Source: Ciceribacter thiooxidans
GTDB taxonomy: Bacteria; Pseudomonadota; Alphaproteobacteria; Rhizobiales; Rhizobiaceae
Direction: 5' to 3'
Assembly (NCBI RefSeq): GCF_014126615.1
Contig: NZ_CP059896.1
Span: 3,234,501-3,298,500 of the forward strand
DNA: 64,000 bases
Position numbers and translations under genes: made by a program. Shown one piece after another: positions 27,990-37,103 of this stretch. The notes below the pieces were generated by a model. It saw only the letters and a list, made by a program, of their open reading frames with translations. It was not told where the DNA came from and did no database searches. Numbering within the stretch: position 1 is the stretch's first letter; every line of letters starts with the position of its first letter.

Positions 27990-28013
27990 CGCAAAGACCT
28001 CTAAGTCTTTGCG
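27990..28013. terminator. Perfect 9-bp hairpin between ybaK and aminopeptidase
   Basis: CGCAAAGAC and GTCTTTGCG flank the loop CTCTAA. No T run follows on the plus strand, so termination is uncertain; it could also be an operator or part of the aminopeptidase leader, whose start is 30 bases downstream. Confidence 0.45.
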
Positions 28014-28042
28014 ACACATCACAACAGAATGGCAGGTTTCCG

Positions 28043-29296
28043 ATGACAATCGCACCCGATTTCAACACCGCAGTCGATCCGGCAAAGCTCGAAAAGTTGG
28101 CCGAGGTAGCCGTCAAGGTGGGCTTGCATCTGCAGCGGGACCAGGAATTGGTGATGACGGCGCCGATCGCCGCCATGCCGCTCGTCCGGCTCATCACCAA
28201 GCACGCCTACATGGCGGGCGCGAGCCTGGTCTCCACCTTCTACTCCGACGAGGAGACGACCCTCGCCCGCTACCGGCACGCTCCCGATGCAAGCTTCGAC
28301 CTGGCCGCCGGCTGGCTCTATGAGGGCATGGCGAAAGCCTTTGCGAGGGGTGCCGCACGGCTGGCAATCGCCGGTGACAACCCGATGCTGCTCTCCGGCC
28401 AGGACCCGGCCAAGGTAGCACGTGCCAACAAGGCGAACTCGATCGCCTACAAGCCTGCGCTGGAACACATCTCCAATTTCGACATCAACTGGAACATCTG
28501 CTCCTATCCGAATCCCTCCTGGGCAACGCTCGTATTCCCCGGGCTTCCGGTCGACGATGCGGTCCGCAAGCTCGCCGACGCGATCTTCGCCGCGTCTCGT
28601 GTCGACCGCCCCGACCCCGTGTCCGCATGGGCCGAACACAATGCCGAGCTCCACAAGCGTTCCGCCTGGCTGAACGGCGAGCGTTTCGCGGCGCTGCATT
28701 TCACCGGTCCCGGCACAGACCTGACGGTCGGCCTTGCTGACGGCCACGAGTGGCACGGCGGTGCTTCGGTCGCCAAGAACGGCATTACCTGCAACCCGAA
28801 CATCCCGACCGAAGAGGTCTTCACCACGCCGCACGCGCTGAAGGTGGACGGCCATGTTTCGAGCACGAAGCCGCTCTCGCATCAGGGAACCCTGATCGAC
28901 GATATTCAGGTCCGTTTCGAGGGCGGTCGCATCGTCGAGGCGAAGGCCTCGAAGGGCGAAGAGGTTCTGCTGAAGGTGCTCGATACCGACGATGGTGCCC
29001 GCCGACTCGGCGAAGTGGCACTGGTGCCGCATTCCTCGCCAATCTCGGCCTCCGGTATCCTCTTCTACAACACGCTGTTCGACGAGAATGCCTCCTGCCA
29101 CATTGCGCTCGGTCAGTGCTATTCGAAGTGCTTCCTCAACGGCGCCTCGCTGACACAGGACCAGATCAAGGCGCAGGGCGGCAACTCTTCCCTGATCCAC
29201 ATCGACTGGATGATCGGTTCAGACAAGGTCGATATCGATGGCGTGAAAGCTGACGGAAGCCGGGTCCCGGTCATGCGCCGGGGTGAGTGGGCCTAA
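28043..29296 (+). CDS. M29-family metallo-aminopeptidase
   Basis: A 417-residue aminopeptidase of the thermophilic (M29) family that removes N-terminal residues using two metal ions. Typical blocks are LAIAGDNPMLLSGQDPAKV, GTDLTVGLADGHEWHGG, NIPTEEVFTTPHALKVDGHVSSTKPL (metal-binding glutamate and active-site tyrosine region) and the histidine/aspartate ligands in NSSLIHIDWMIGS. The frame is open upstream to 27920, but the ATG at 28043 gives the normal length. It is cytoplasmic and lacks a signal peptide. Confidence 0.93.
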   Translation: MTIAPDFNTAVDPAKLEKLAEVAVKVGLHLQRDQELVMTAPIAAMPLVRLITKHAYMAGASLVSTFYSDEETTLARYRHAPDASFDLAAGWLYEGMAKAFARGAARLAIAGDNPMLLSGQDPAKVARANKANSIAYKPALEHISNFDINWNICSYPNPSWATLVFPGLPVDDAVRKLADAIFAASRVDRPDPVSAWAEHNAELHKRSAWLNGERFAALHFTGPGTDLTVGLADGHEWHGGASVAKNGITCNPNIPTEEVFTTPHALKVDGHVSSTKPLSHQGTLIDDIQVRFEGGRIVEAKASKGEEVLLKVLDTDDGARRLGEVALVPHSSPISASGILFYNTLFDENASCHIALGQCYSKCFLNGASLTQDQIKAQGGNSSLIHIDWMIGSDKVDIDGVKADGSRVPVMRRGEWA

Positions 29297-29356
29297 TCGG
29301 CAACGCTCGTGGCGGCGGTAAGGGCGTTCCGTTTCGTCGCCACGAGAGCCTATATC

Positions 29357-29692
29357 TTAATAGTGATAGATGATCCGGCCGCCGTTCATCGCCGTCTGGA
29401 TCCAGATGACGTTGTGCAGGGCGATGCCGCGGCGCGACAACGCCTCGCCGAGGGTCGGATCGCTTGCCGCTTCCGCCTGCGCCGCACGCATGAGTGCCGG
29501 TGAAGGATGCCGGACGAAGAGCGGGACATCCCCGTTTCTCCAGCGGTAGCCTGCGCCGACCTGCACCGCCGTGACACCGTCGTTGTATACCTTTCCGAAC
29601 AGGATCGACGCGAGTTCGGCATCGCCCGCAAGTGCAGGCGTACCGACGGCCAGCGAAAGACCCGTGAGAATTATTCCCGCTATCCGCTTCAT
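29357..29692 (-). CDS. Small secreted protein, hypothetical
   Basis: A 111-residue protein with a signal peptide (MKRIAGIILTGLSLAVGTPALAG) and a short mature part containing FGKVYNDGVTAVQVGAGYRWRNGDVPLFVRHPSPALMRAAQAEA and a C-terminal GRIIYHY. No cysteines remain after cleavage. I do not recognise a family. The ATG at 29692 has GAGGAG 9 bases upstream; the frame is open to 29956 but the extension is arginine-rich out-of-frame-like sequence. It is convergent with the aminopeptidase gene. Confidence 0.7.
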   Translation of the reverse strand: MKRIAGIILTGLSLAVGTPALAGDAELASILFGKVYNDGVTAVQVGAGYRWRNGDVPLFVRHPSPALMRAAQAEAASDPTLGEALSRRGIALHNVIWIQTAMNGGRIIYHY

Positions 29693-29870
29693 GATCTCAT
29701 ACTCCTCGAGCGACAGTCGGTTGCAGCGCCACCGCCTCAGTGTCCGCCGGCGATACGAATACACATAGGAAGTCAGGTGAGCGTTTAAATGGCGGCGGCG
29801 CAAGCCTTCGCGCCAAGCGACAAAAAGTCTGTCGCTGGTGTACGCTCGCATCACTCGCACGGCTACCGTC

Positions 29871-30761
29871 TCAGGACGCGGGTGCGGGCTTCGCCGCCGT
29901 CGGTGGTGATGCTGTCGCTCGCTGCGCCAGCCAGACGCTCGCAAGCACGACCACAAACCCGACGAGTTGTGATGGCGTCAGACCCTGGTCGAGAATCAGC
30001 CAGCCAAGCAAGGTGGCGACCAGCGGGGAAAGAAAGCCAAGCGATGACACCGCAGACGGTTCTAGCCGCACCAGACCACGAAACCACAGAATGTAGGTAA
30101 ATGCCGCGCCAACCAGGCCGAGGTAAGCGAGACCGGCTATATTCAGGGATGAGAGTGCAGGCAATGGTGGTTCCAGCGTAAAGGCGAGAGGCACCAGAAG
30201 CAGCCCGCCTGCCGTCAGCTGCCAGGCCGTCGCCGTCAGACTCGATACTGGCGGGCGCCAGTGACGCGTCAGCACAGTGCCCGTTGCCATTGAAGCGGCA
30301 CCGCCCAGTCCCGCGGCAATGCCAATCGGGTCAAGCGCCGCCTTCGGCGTCAACACCAGAAGGCCGACCCCGACAAGTCCGGCAAGGCCCGCGACGACGG
30401 CCGCCAGGCGCACCGGTGTCGTCAGCACGAGACGCGAAAGCCCTATGACGATCAACGGCTGGACCGCACCCACGGTCGCAGCAACGCCACCGGGAAGCCG
30501 GTATGCGGAGACAAAGAGCATCGCCCAGAAGATCGTAAAGTTGAGCGCGCCGAGCACCAGCATTCTCCACCACCAAGACCCGCTCGGGAGCTGGCGGACG
30601 AACGCGAGTAGGATGAGCCCCGCCGGCAGCGCCCGGAGCATCGCGACGGTTACCGGATAGCCTGGCGGCAGCATTGTCGTCGTCACGATATAGGTGCTCC
30701 CCCAGATCGCCGGTGCCACCGCGGTAACGGCAACTGTCGTGATCTCCGTCGATTTCACCAT
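29871..30761 (-). CDS. EamA/DMT-family transporter
   Basis: A 296-residue ten-helix inner-membrane protein with two EamA repeats (PAIWGSTYIVTTTMLPPGYPVTVAMLRALPAGLILL in the first, GLAYLGLVGAAFTYILWFRGLVRLEPSAVSSLGFLSPLVATLLGWLIL in the second). Members export metabolites such as amino acids; the substrate is unknown. The ATG at 30761 follows GGGAGG by 8 bases and is preferred over 30782. A palindromic site lies 45-62 bases upstream of the start. Confidence 0.9.
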   Translation of the reverse strand: MVKSTEITTVAVTAVAPAIWGSTYIVTTTMLPPGYPVTVAMLRALPAGLILLAFVRQLPSGSWWWRMLVLGALNFTIFWAMLFVSAYRLPGGVAATVGAVQPLIVIGLSRLVLTTPVRLAAVVAGLAGLVGVGLLVLTPKAALDPIGIAAGLGGAASMATGTVLTRHWRPPVSSLTATAWQLTAGGLLLVPLAFTLEPPLPALSSLNIAGLAYLGLVGAAFTYILWFRGLVRLEPSAVSSLGFLSPLVATLLGWLILDQGLTPSQLVGFVVVLASVWLAQRATASPPTAAKPAPAS

Positions 30762-30805
30762 TGGATCCGCCTCCCTGTTCACGAAGCGGAATGCTTACGC
30801 CAATT

Positions 30806-30823
30806 TATCTTTATGGCAAGATA
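30806..30823. promoter_or_regulatory. MarR-like palindrome upstream of EamA gene
   Basis: TATCTT and AAGATA flank a 6-base spacer. The arms match those of the operator-like site before the marR gene at 57741-57760, and resemble MarR-family sites in general. It lies in the leader region of the EamA transporter gene. Confidence 0.4.
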
Positions 30824-30919
30824 TATTCACGCGCTTGTGAAGGCGGGCGAAGAAAGGCTCGATCATGCGACATATTCCATCCGTCGGTCCGACTTGGCGC
30901 GACGGATACCTCGTGCCGA

Positions 30920-32533
30920 TCAGAAGAGGCTGCCTTGGCCGGCCGGTGGCTCGCTCTTTTTCGGAGACTTGGGCGCAGCGGGTGCTGTCTTCACCTCTCG
31001 CGCCGACGGGGGTGCGACGGCTTCCCCTCTCTCTCCCGTAACGGCCGACACACGGCCGTCGGCGAACTCTATCGCGACGGCGGTTCCCGTCGACAGTCCG
31101 GCGGCGCGCGAAATCGGGCGGTCGCCAGCATCGCGTATGACGGCATAGCCGCGCATCAGCACGTTCTTGTAGGAAAGCGACTGGAGCATGCGGTCGTGCG
31201 CCGTGATCGCATGCCGGCGCTGCCGGGTCTCCGCCATCACGGCGGCATCGGCACGGGCGACCAGCCCCGTCAGTCGGTCGCGGGCACGTCCTGTCTGCGA
31301 CTGCAGACGCGACGGTATGGCCGTGAGCGCGGCATCGCAGCGGCCGAGGCGGGATCTCAGCCGATCGACCATGCGCTCCACGATCCTCTCGGTAAGCGAG
31401 GCGCGTTCGTTGAGGCGCTGGCGCCGCTCCGCGATCCGCCGTGCCAGAATGTCGGCGTTGAGGCGGGAGGCCGCACGTTCGAAACTGCGGCGTTTGTTCA
31501 TCGTATTCAGTTCGAGGCTGCGACCGAGGCTACCCGCGGCTTCGTCGAAGCGGCGGCGCGGCAGTGCCAGCAACTGGTCGAGTGACGGGAGGGCGCGAGC
31601 GAGCGCCCTGAGGTTCTGGCGTCTCGATTCCATCTGACGACTGCTTGCACCTGCAAGCCGTGCGCCGAGGTTCGCCACCTGCGCCTCCAGGTCAGCTTTG
31701 ACCGGTACTGCCATTTCTGCAGCACCGGTCGGCGTCGGCGCCCGCACATCCGCGGCATAGTCGATCAACGTCCAGTCCGTCTCGTGCCCCACGGCGGAAA
31801 TCAGCGGGATAGCGCTTTCGGCTGCGGCCCGCACGACGATCTCGTCGTTGAAGCCCCAGAGATCTTCGAGGCTGCCGCCGCCGCGCGCGACGATCAGGAC
31901 ATCGGGACGCGGCAACGGCCCACCGGGCTCGATGGCGTTGAAACCGTGGATCGCGTTTGCGACCTCCTCGCCGCATCCTTCCCCCTGCACCTTCACCGGC
32001 CATACGAGCACGTGGACCGGGAAGCGGTCGGAGATTCGGTGCAGGATATCGCGGATGACGGCACCGGTTGGCGAGGTCACGACGCCGATCACCTTCGGCA
32101 TGTAGGGAAGCAACTGCTTGCGGGCGGCATCGAACAGGCCTTCCGCCGCAAGCCGCCGTTTGCGCTCTTCAACAAGCGCCATCAGCGCGCCGGCGCCGGC
32201 CGGTTCCAGTGCCTCGATGACGATCTGGTACTTCGATGAGCCGGGGAAGGTCGTGACGCGGCCGGTCGCAATGACCTCCATGCCCTCTTCCGGGCGGTAT
32301 TTCAGTTTCGAGAATGTGCCTTTCCAGATCACCGCGTCGATGCGCGACTTGTCGTCCTTCAGGGAAAAATAGGCATGACCCGAGGAATGAGGGCCGCGAT
32401 AGCCGGAGATTTCGCCGCGCACCCGGACATGATCGAAGGCGCTCTCGATCGTCCGCTTGATCGAACCCGAGAGCTCCGACACGGTGAATTCTGTGAGATT
32501 GGTGGGCGAATCATCACTGAAAAAATTGGCCAT
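30920..32533 (-). CDS. xseA: Exodeoxyribonuclease VII large subunit
   Basis: A 537-residue subunit of exonuclease VII, which degrades single-stranded DNA. The N-terminal OB-fold ([24 protein letters not shown]) and the catalytic part with [37 protein letters not shown] and [17 protein letters not shown] are unmistakable, followed by a long coiled-coil region (about 290-430) and a proline/lysine-rich tail. It is somewhat longer than E. coli XseA because of the tail. The small subunit gene is not in the window. Confidence 0.97.
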   Translation of the reverse strand: MANFFSDDSPTNLTEFTVSELSGSIKRTIESAFDHVRVRGEISGYRGPHSSGHAYFSLKDDKSRIDAVIWKGTFSKLKYRPEEGMEVIATGRVTTFPGSSKYQIVIEALEPAGAGALMALVEERKRRLAAEGLFDAARKQLLPYMPKVIGVVTSPTGAVIRDILHRISDRFPVHVLVWPVKVQGEGCGEEVANAIHGFNAIEPGGPLPRPDVLIVARGGGSLEDLWGFNDEIVVRAAAESAIPLISAVGHETDWTLIDYAADVRAPTPTGAAEMAVPVKADLEAQVANLGARLAGASSRQMESRRQNLRALARALPSLDQLLALPRRRFDEAAGSLGRSLELNTMNKRRSFERAASRLNADILARRIAERRQRLNERASLTERIVERMVDRLRSRLGRCDAALTAIPSRLQSQTGRARDRLTGLVARADAAVMAETRQRRHAITAHDRMLQSLSYKNVLMRGYAVIRDAGDRPISRAAGLSTGTAVAIEFADGRVSAVTGERGEAVAPPSAREVKTAPAAPKSPKKSEPPAGQGSLF

Positions 32534-32620
32534 GCAGGCTTACTAGCCCAATTGACGGCAAAGATCAGCCATCGAAGCGATGCATCGGCTGTCGAAGGCC
32601 GGTTATCAACCGCGCGGGCG

Positions 32621-34456
32621 TCATTCAGCCGGCAGGTCCACCTTATAGAGCCGGAATCCCGAGCCCTCCGCCTGCGGCAAGGCCACGAGATAAGGCGGAA
32701 TCTCGCCACGCCCGAGAGCCGCATAGAGCCCGTCCGGCTTCATCGCCGCCAGGCGCTTCGTCTGTGCGTCTTCGGGACAATAGGCGATGAGACCGACGTT
32801 TGCCCCACGCAAGAAGGCGACCGCCTCGGCTGGAGTAGCAAGCCCGATATGCAATTCCGTCAGCATGCCTCCCTGATTGCGATGGTAAGGCGCCGAAAGC
32901 ACGCGATGGGCGGTGAACCGCAGGATTTCGGAACCGCTGTCGGAGGGTGCCGCCACCGTCGTCGCCGGCAAGTTCACCATTGGCGCTATCGCCGTTCGGC
33001 TTTCACAGTCCGCGGATGCAGCCGTCTCGGTTTGCTTTGGTTCTCCGCTCCTTAGCCGGTTGGCGATGCCGTCCGTACCCTCGGCTGCGAGCACGCCAAC
33101 GAAGGCCCACACGCTCGGCACCGCCATGAGGGCACTTCCGAGAAAGAAGAAGCCGATGCTCATGTTCTCCGGATCGGCATGCGCATGGCGGCGGAGTTCG
33201 GAAATCAGGAGCGCCAACGGCAGGATCGCCAAAAGATTTGCGAAAACAGCGCCGCGCACCTGGATCAGGGCAATTCCCCAGGCGGCCGCCACGAGGGCCA
33301 GAAGGATGGCGTGCAGTTCGACACGGTCGCGCATCCATATCCGCGAAAGGCAGACGAGCAGGGCGAAAAGACCGACCGCGTAGAACCCGCCGAATGTGCC
33401 GGGCTCGCTGCTCAATTCGCTGAGCACGGACTGCGCTTCGATCACATTGGAGAGCCACAGCCGGACCAGCAGCGGATCGAGATCGGCAAGAGGATTGCGC
33501 AAACATTGCGGCGCGAGAATAAGCGCCGTCGCGACGACGATCACGCCATCGCCGGCCAGCACGGCGAAACGGAACTCGCGGCGAACTCCGCTCGCCAGCA
33601 AGGCCGAAAGGAACAGCAGTGCACCGCCAGCCGCGGTGATCCCGTAATAGCCGATGGAGAGGCTGTCACAGGTGACTTCGCCGTAGCGGCTCGGCGGGAC
33701 CGTGGCGAAGAAGACGACCGTTATACCGATGGCAATTGCCAGTGCGAATGCCCGAGCCGCGGCGGCGAATGCGCTTCCGTGCCAAGCCCACAGAACGGCG
33801 ACAATCAGGCAGACGACGGCGACGATGGGCGTCGTCTCCGCCCCTATCGCGATCGCCGCGGCCGCAGCCGCGCCGGCGACGGCGAAGCTCCACGGCTTGT
33901 AGTCGGCGTCGACCAGCATTGCTGCCATTGTGGCGATGAGAACGAACTGGACATTGTGGTGGTCGATCGCTCCGGGCAGGAAGCGGTTCGACGTAACGAC
34001 GAGAATGGTCGTCATCGCAAAGGCGATCTGCATGACTTGCGGGCCGCCCATCCGGCGGCCTGCGAGTCCCATCATCGCCAGAAAGGGGATGGTGAGCGAC
34101 AGCGGCCAGGCCAGCAAGGCCCCGGCCTCGGCCACGCTCTCCGGCATGAGCTGCCGGAAGAACACAATGAGCCCAGCGATCGGAAGGTCGATCAGTCGCG
34201 ACCAATGCATTGCCGTGCCTGCCTCAAGGCCCAGGCGATGCTGCACATTATCGAACCAGCCTTGTCCCGCGAGAAGATCGCGAACGACGACGAGGCGCAT
34301 CACGTCGTCGTTGTCCGTTCCGACATAGTCTTGCGCGCCCGGCAGATTGAGAAAGGCGAGCGCGGAAACCGTCACCACCGCGTAGAACAGAAGGGAGAAG
34401 CTGTAACGCGTCCAAAGCGGTCTGCGCTCGTCGTTCGTGATGTCGATGGCCGCCAT
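32621..34456 (-). CDS. Polytopic membrane protein, GT-C glycosyltransferase-like
   Basis: 611 residues with about 11-13 predicted membrane helices and a C-terminal periplasmic-type domain of roughly 150 residues. After the first helix an acidic motif GTDNDDVMRLVVVRDLL (about 44-60) and HRLGLEAGTAMHWSRLIDLP resemble the first extracytoplasmic loop of GT-C enzymes, where Asp residues bind metal and the lipid-phosphate sugar; GAIDHHNVQ follows. The C-terminal APYHRNQGGMLTELHIGL block recurs in such proteins. It is divergent from a polyprenyl-P glycosyltransferase gene, so a Gtr-type sugar transfer in the periplasm is a reasonable inference. Databases may call it hypothetical or mislabel it as an efflux protein. 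Confidence 0.72.
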   Translation of the reverse strand: MAAIDITNDERRPLWTRYSFSLLFYAVVTVSALAFLNLPGAQDYVGTDNDDVMRLVVVRDLLAGQGWFDNVQHRLGLEAGTAMHWSRLIDLPIAGLIVFFRQLMPESVAEAGALLAWPLSLTIPFLAMMGLAGRRMGGPQVMQIAFAMTTILVVTSNRFLPGAIDHHNVQFVLIATMAAMLVDADYKPWSFAVAGAAAAAAIAIGAETTPIVAVVCLIVAVLWAWHGSAFAAAARAFALAIAIGITVVFFATVPPSRYGEVTCDSLSIGYYGITAAGGALLFLSALLASGVRREFRFAVLAGDGVIVVATALILAPQCLRNPLADLDPLLVRLWLSNVIEAQSVLSELSSEPGTFGGFYAVGLFALLVCLSRIWMRDRVELHAILLALVAAAWGIALIQVRGAVFANLLAILPLALLISELRRHAHADPENMSIGFFFLGSALMAVPSVWAFVGVLAAEGTDGIANRLRSGEPKQTETAASADCESRTAIAPMVNLPATTVAAPSDSGSEILRFTAHRVLSAPYHRNQGGMLTELHIGLATPAEAVAFLRGANVGLIAYCPEDAQTKRLAAMKPDGLYAALGRGEIPPYLVALPQAEGSGFRLYKVDLPAE

Positions 34457-34611
34457 GCCGGGCTGCTCCCTCGTCGTCGCACCGGCGGAACCGGACGGCG
34501 GAAATTTCAGGTGTCACATGCGGGCGAAACCTAGCCTTAACCTTCTCAAGAAATAGTAAAACCGGGCCTCGGATAACCCGGAGCGCCGGCTGTGTTTTGC
34601 GAGTAACGAGT

Positions 34612-35619
34612 ATGCACGTATCCGGGTCGGACGATCTCGACATTGCTGTTCTGCTGCCCTGCTACAACGAGGCAGCGACAATCGGGCACGTCGTGCGCAG
34701 CTTCCGGCAGGCCCTGCCGGACGCGCGCATCTACGTCTACGACAACAACTCCACAGATGGGACGGCGCTTCACGCGATGCTTGCCGGAGCGACCGTCTTC
34801 CGCGAACGCCGTCAGGGTAAGGGCCACGTCGTGCGCCGCATGTTCTCCGACATAGAGGCCGACGTCTATATCATGGCGGACGGCGACGGCACCTACGCCC
34901 CGGAGGATGCCGAAGAGCTGGTCCGCACCCTCATTACCGAGCGCGCCGACATGGTGGTCGGCATACGCCGCGGCGTTCATCAGGATGCAGGCCGCAACGG
35001 CCATGCCTTCGGAAACCGGCTCTTCAACCGTCTCTATCGCTTCCTCTTCGGGCAGGACTTTACCGATATCCTCTCCGGCTACCGCGCCTTCTCCCGCCGC
35101 TACGTCAAGAGCTTCCCTGCTGTTTCCGGCGGCTTCGAGATCGAGACAGAAATGTCGGTCCATGCCTCGCGCCTGAAACTTCCGGTCTGCGAACTCGAAC
35201 TTGATTATGGCCGGCGGCCGGAAGGCTCCCACTCGAAGCTCTCGACCTTCCGCGACGGCGCGAAGATCCTCTGGATGTTTGCGATGCTGATGAAGGAGAC
35301 ACGCCCCTTCGCCTTCTTCGGCACCTTCTCCGCGGCGCTGATGACTGCGAGCGTCGTCTTCATGACGCCGGTCCTTTACGCCTATTTCCAGACCGGGCTG
35401 GTGGAACGCATGCCGACCTGGGTGTTCTCGCTGGCACTGATGATGATGTCGCTTCTCTTCCTCACCGCCGGCACCATCCTCGATTCCGTCGCCCGCTCGC
35501 GCGCCGAGCAGTTGCGCATTCATTACATGACGCTCACTGGCTATTCCAAACCGGCTCAGAAACGGAATGTTCGGAATAAAAGCGTCCCTACTCCCTTTGA
35601 CAAAAGCCATGCCGCGTAA
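34612..35619 (+). CDS. Family 2 glycosyltransferase, polyprenyl-phosphate (GtrB/DPM1-like)
   Basis: A 335-residue enzyme expected to load a sugar from a nucleotide donor onto undecaprenyl phosphate at the inner membrane. The GT-A domain has AVLLPCYNEAATIGHVV, YDNNSTDGT and IMADGDGTYAPEDAE (the DxD metal site), then TDILSGYRAFSRRYV. Two C-terminal membrane helices (about 225-295) match DPM1/GtrB-type proteins. The ATG at 34612 is preferred; a TTG at 34597 is also in frame. It is followed by a methyltransferase, a small transporter and gtrA on the same strand. Confidence 0.88.
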   Translation: MHVSGSDDLDIAVLLPCYNEAATIGHVVRSFRQALPDARIYVYDNNSTDGTALHAMLAGATVFRERRQGKGHVVRRMFSDIEADVYIMADGDGTYAPEDAEELVRTLITERADMVVGIRRGVHQDAGRNGHAFGNRLFNRLYRFLFGQDFTDILSGYRAFSRRYVKSFPAVSGGFEIETEMSVHASRLKLPVCELELDYGRRPEGSHSKLSTFRDGAKILWMFAMLMKETRPFAFFGTFSAALMTASVVFMTPVLYAYFQTGLVERMPTWVFSLALMMMSLLFLTAGTILDSVARSRAEQLRIHYMTLTGYSKPAQKRNVRNKSVPTPFDKSHAA

Positions 35620-35643
35620 AGACAGTTGGAGGGAAACCAGCAC

Positions 35644-36348
35644 ATGAACCGCGAGGCGACGAACCGTATCCGGTTCATCATCGAAGATTTATTGCCGCCA
35701 GTCCTCAAGGACTCCTTTCTCTTCCTATGGATGGCCAAGCGCGTGTGGGGCGAACACATCGTGCACCTGGCCGAGTTCCGCGAGAGGGCACCCTTCCTGA
35801 CGGAGGAGGAATATGAGGCGCTGTATCGCAATCATCCACGGGTGCATGCGGGAACAGACAACTCGAAGGCTTGTATCGAGCGCATCTGCCAATCGATCGC
35901 CGGCGAAAGTGTGTGCGACGTCGGTTGTGGAACCGGGGCCTTGCTAACCAGCATCCGTGACGCCAACCCAGCGCTGGTGCGTCTGACGGGCGTAGACTTC
36001 GTGATCGATGACGCCTCAGCCCTACCAGGTGTCGAGTACGTAGCGGCCAAGATCGAAGCTCTGCCGTTCGCGACCGGCGAATTCGATACAGTAGTCTGTA
36101 CTCACGTGATCGAGCATCTTCTCGACTACCGTCAGGCAGTCCAAGAGCTGCGTCGGATTGCCCGCAAGCGGCTAATCATCGTGGTGCCGCGAGAGCGAGA
36201 ATACCGCTACACCTTCAATCCGCATTTCAATTTCTTTCCATACGTTCATTCCTTCCTGCGAGCGATGCACCCCATACCCGAAAGCTACCACTGCATGGAT
36301 ATCGGACGTGATATCTACTACTGCGAAGATAGGCCGTGTGTCCTGTGA
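35644..36348 (+). CDS. Class I SAM-dependent methyltransferase
   Basis: 234 residues. Motif I is VCDVGCGTGALLTSI (about 96-110), followed by VDFVIDD and FDTVVCTHVIEHLLDYRQAVQELRRIAR, the Methyltransf_11-type core; residues 1-85 are an extra N-terminal part of unknown role. The start ATG at 35644 has GGAGGG upstream. Codons such as TTA, CTA and TCA are more frequent than in the neighbours, hinting at a different origin. Position inside the glycosyltransferase/GtrA cluster suggests methylation of a sugar or lipid-linked intermediate; this is inference. Confidence 0.83.
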   Translation: MNREATNRIRFIIEDLLPPVLKDSFLFLWMAKRVWGEHIVHLAEFRERAPFLTEEEYEALYRNHPRVHAGTDNSKACIERICQSIAGESVCDVGCGTGALLTSIRDANPALVRLTGVDFVIDDASALPGVEYVAAKIEALPFATGEFDTVVCTHVIEHLLDYRQAVQELRRIARKRLIIVVPREREYRYTFNPHFNFFPYVHSFLRAMHPIPESYHCMDIGRDIYYCEDRPCVL

Positions 36349-36355
36349 GGTGACT

Positions 36356-36718
36356 ATGCTGGCATCACTCTCCCCCGGGCTTTGGCTCGCGCTAACAGGA
36401 ACCCCTTTGCTGATTGCCACGGGACAGGTTCTGTTCAAGCTCACAAGCGGCACGACCGGAGACCTCAGCGTCCGAGGACTCGTCAATCTCGCCCTCAATC
36501 CATTGCTCGTGTCGGCTCTTGCGATCTATGGCGCGGGCACCCTGATCTGGATCTACGTCCTGAAGAGTGTGCCTCTCACGTTAGCCTATTCGTTTATGGG
36601 GCTTACGTTCTTTTTCGTGCCTCTGCTCGCCCAGATGTTTCTTGGCGAGACGATAACGCTCCGCTACGTCATCGGCACTGTGCTGATAATTGCCGGGCTG
36701 ATCACTATCAACACATGA
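36356..36718 (+). CDS. Small four-helix EamA/ArnE-like transporter
   Basis: 120 residues with four predicted membrane helices: GLWLALTGTPLLIATGQVLFKL, LVSALAIYGAGTLIWIYVL, LTLAYSFMGLTFFFVPLLAQMFLGE, and YVIGTVLIIAGLITI. The pattern LPLAYSFM..FF.VPL.....GE is that of half-size EamA/SMR proteins such as ArnE/ArnF, flippase subunits for undecaprenyl-P sugars. The ATG at 36356 follows GAGG by 5 bases and lies 8 bases after the methyltransferase stop. Here it accompanies GtrA, giving two different small flippase-type proteins in one operon. Confidence 0.82.
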   Translation: MLASLSPGLWLALTGTPLLIATGQVLFKLTSGTTGDLSVRGLVNLALNPLLVSALAIYGAGTLIWIYVLKSVPLTLAYSFMGLTFFFVPLLAQMFLGETITLRYVIGTVLIIAGLITINT

Positions 36719-36725
36719 GATCTTG

Positions 36726-37094
36726 ATGGGTCTCGTCCGGTTCTCGCTCGCTCTGATTTGCGGCCATGCCGTCGATGCGCTGCTTCTGGCGGCGCTCCTG
36801 CCGGTATTCTCTCCCATATCCGCCGGTCTTCTAGCATCGCCGGCGGGATTGATCGTGTCTGTCTGGATGAACGAGACAACTGCGTTCCGTCGGATCTTTG
36901 GCGACGACGCATTCGACCGCAGGCGTCTGCGGCCGACAATTTCCCTGGCAGCCGCGTTAAAACTCGGACTCTACGTCGCACTCGTTTTCGACATGCCGGC
37001 GATACATCCGGTCCCGCTGCAATTGCTCTGCGCAATCGCAACGTTTGCCTTCACGCTTTTTGGTTACTGGCGCTTCTTCAGGCGCAACAGCTGA
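36726..37094 (+). CDS. GtrA-like flippase
   Basis: 122 residues with four predicted membrane helices (LVRFSLALICGHAVDALLLAALL, ISAGLLASPAGLIVSVWMNETTAFRRIF, LRPTISLAAALKLGLYVALVF, LLCAIATFAFTLFGYWRFFRR). The last two blocks, with the N-E-x-x-x-F and the C-terminal FGYWRFFRR, match GtrA proteins, which flip bactoprenol-linked sugars in O-antigen glucosylation systems and arabinogalactan synthesis. A TTG three bases upstream is also in frame. It closes the GT2-methyltransferase-ArnE-like-GtrA operon. Confidence 0.82.
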   Translation: MGLVRFSLALICGHAVDALLLAALLPVFSPISAGLLASPAGLIVSVWMNETTAFRRIFGDDAFDRRRLRPTISLAAALKLGLYVALVFDMPAIHPVPLQLLCAIATFAFTLFGYWRFFRRNS

Positions 37095-37103
37095 GGGCAC
37101 GCC

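Noticed and set aside
30813..31148. Plus-strand ORF starting MARYIHALVKAGEERL, overlapping the end of xseA.
   Set aside because: Most of it is antisense to xseA and the sequence becomes low-complexity; no ribosome binding site.
33179..34534. Long plus-strand ORF (451 codons) opposite the GT-C-like gene.
   Set aside because: Low-complexity, charged translation without a ribosome binding site; it is the antisense shadow of a high-GC gene with a clear membrane topology.
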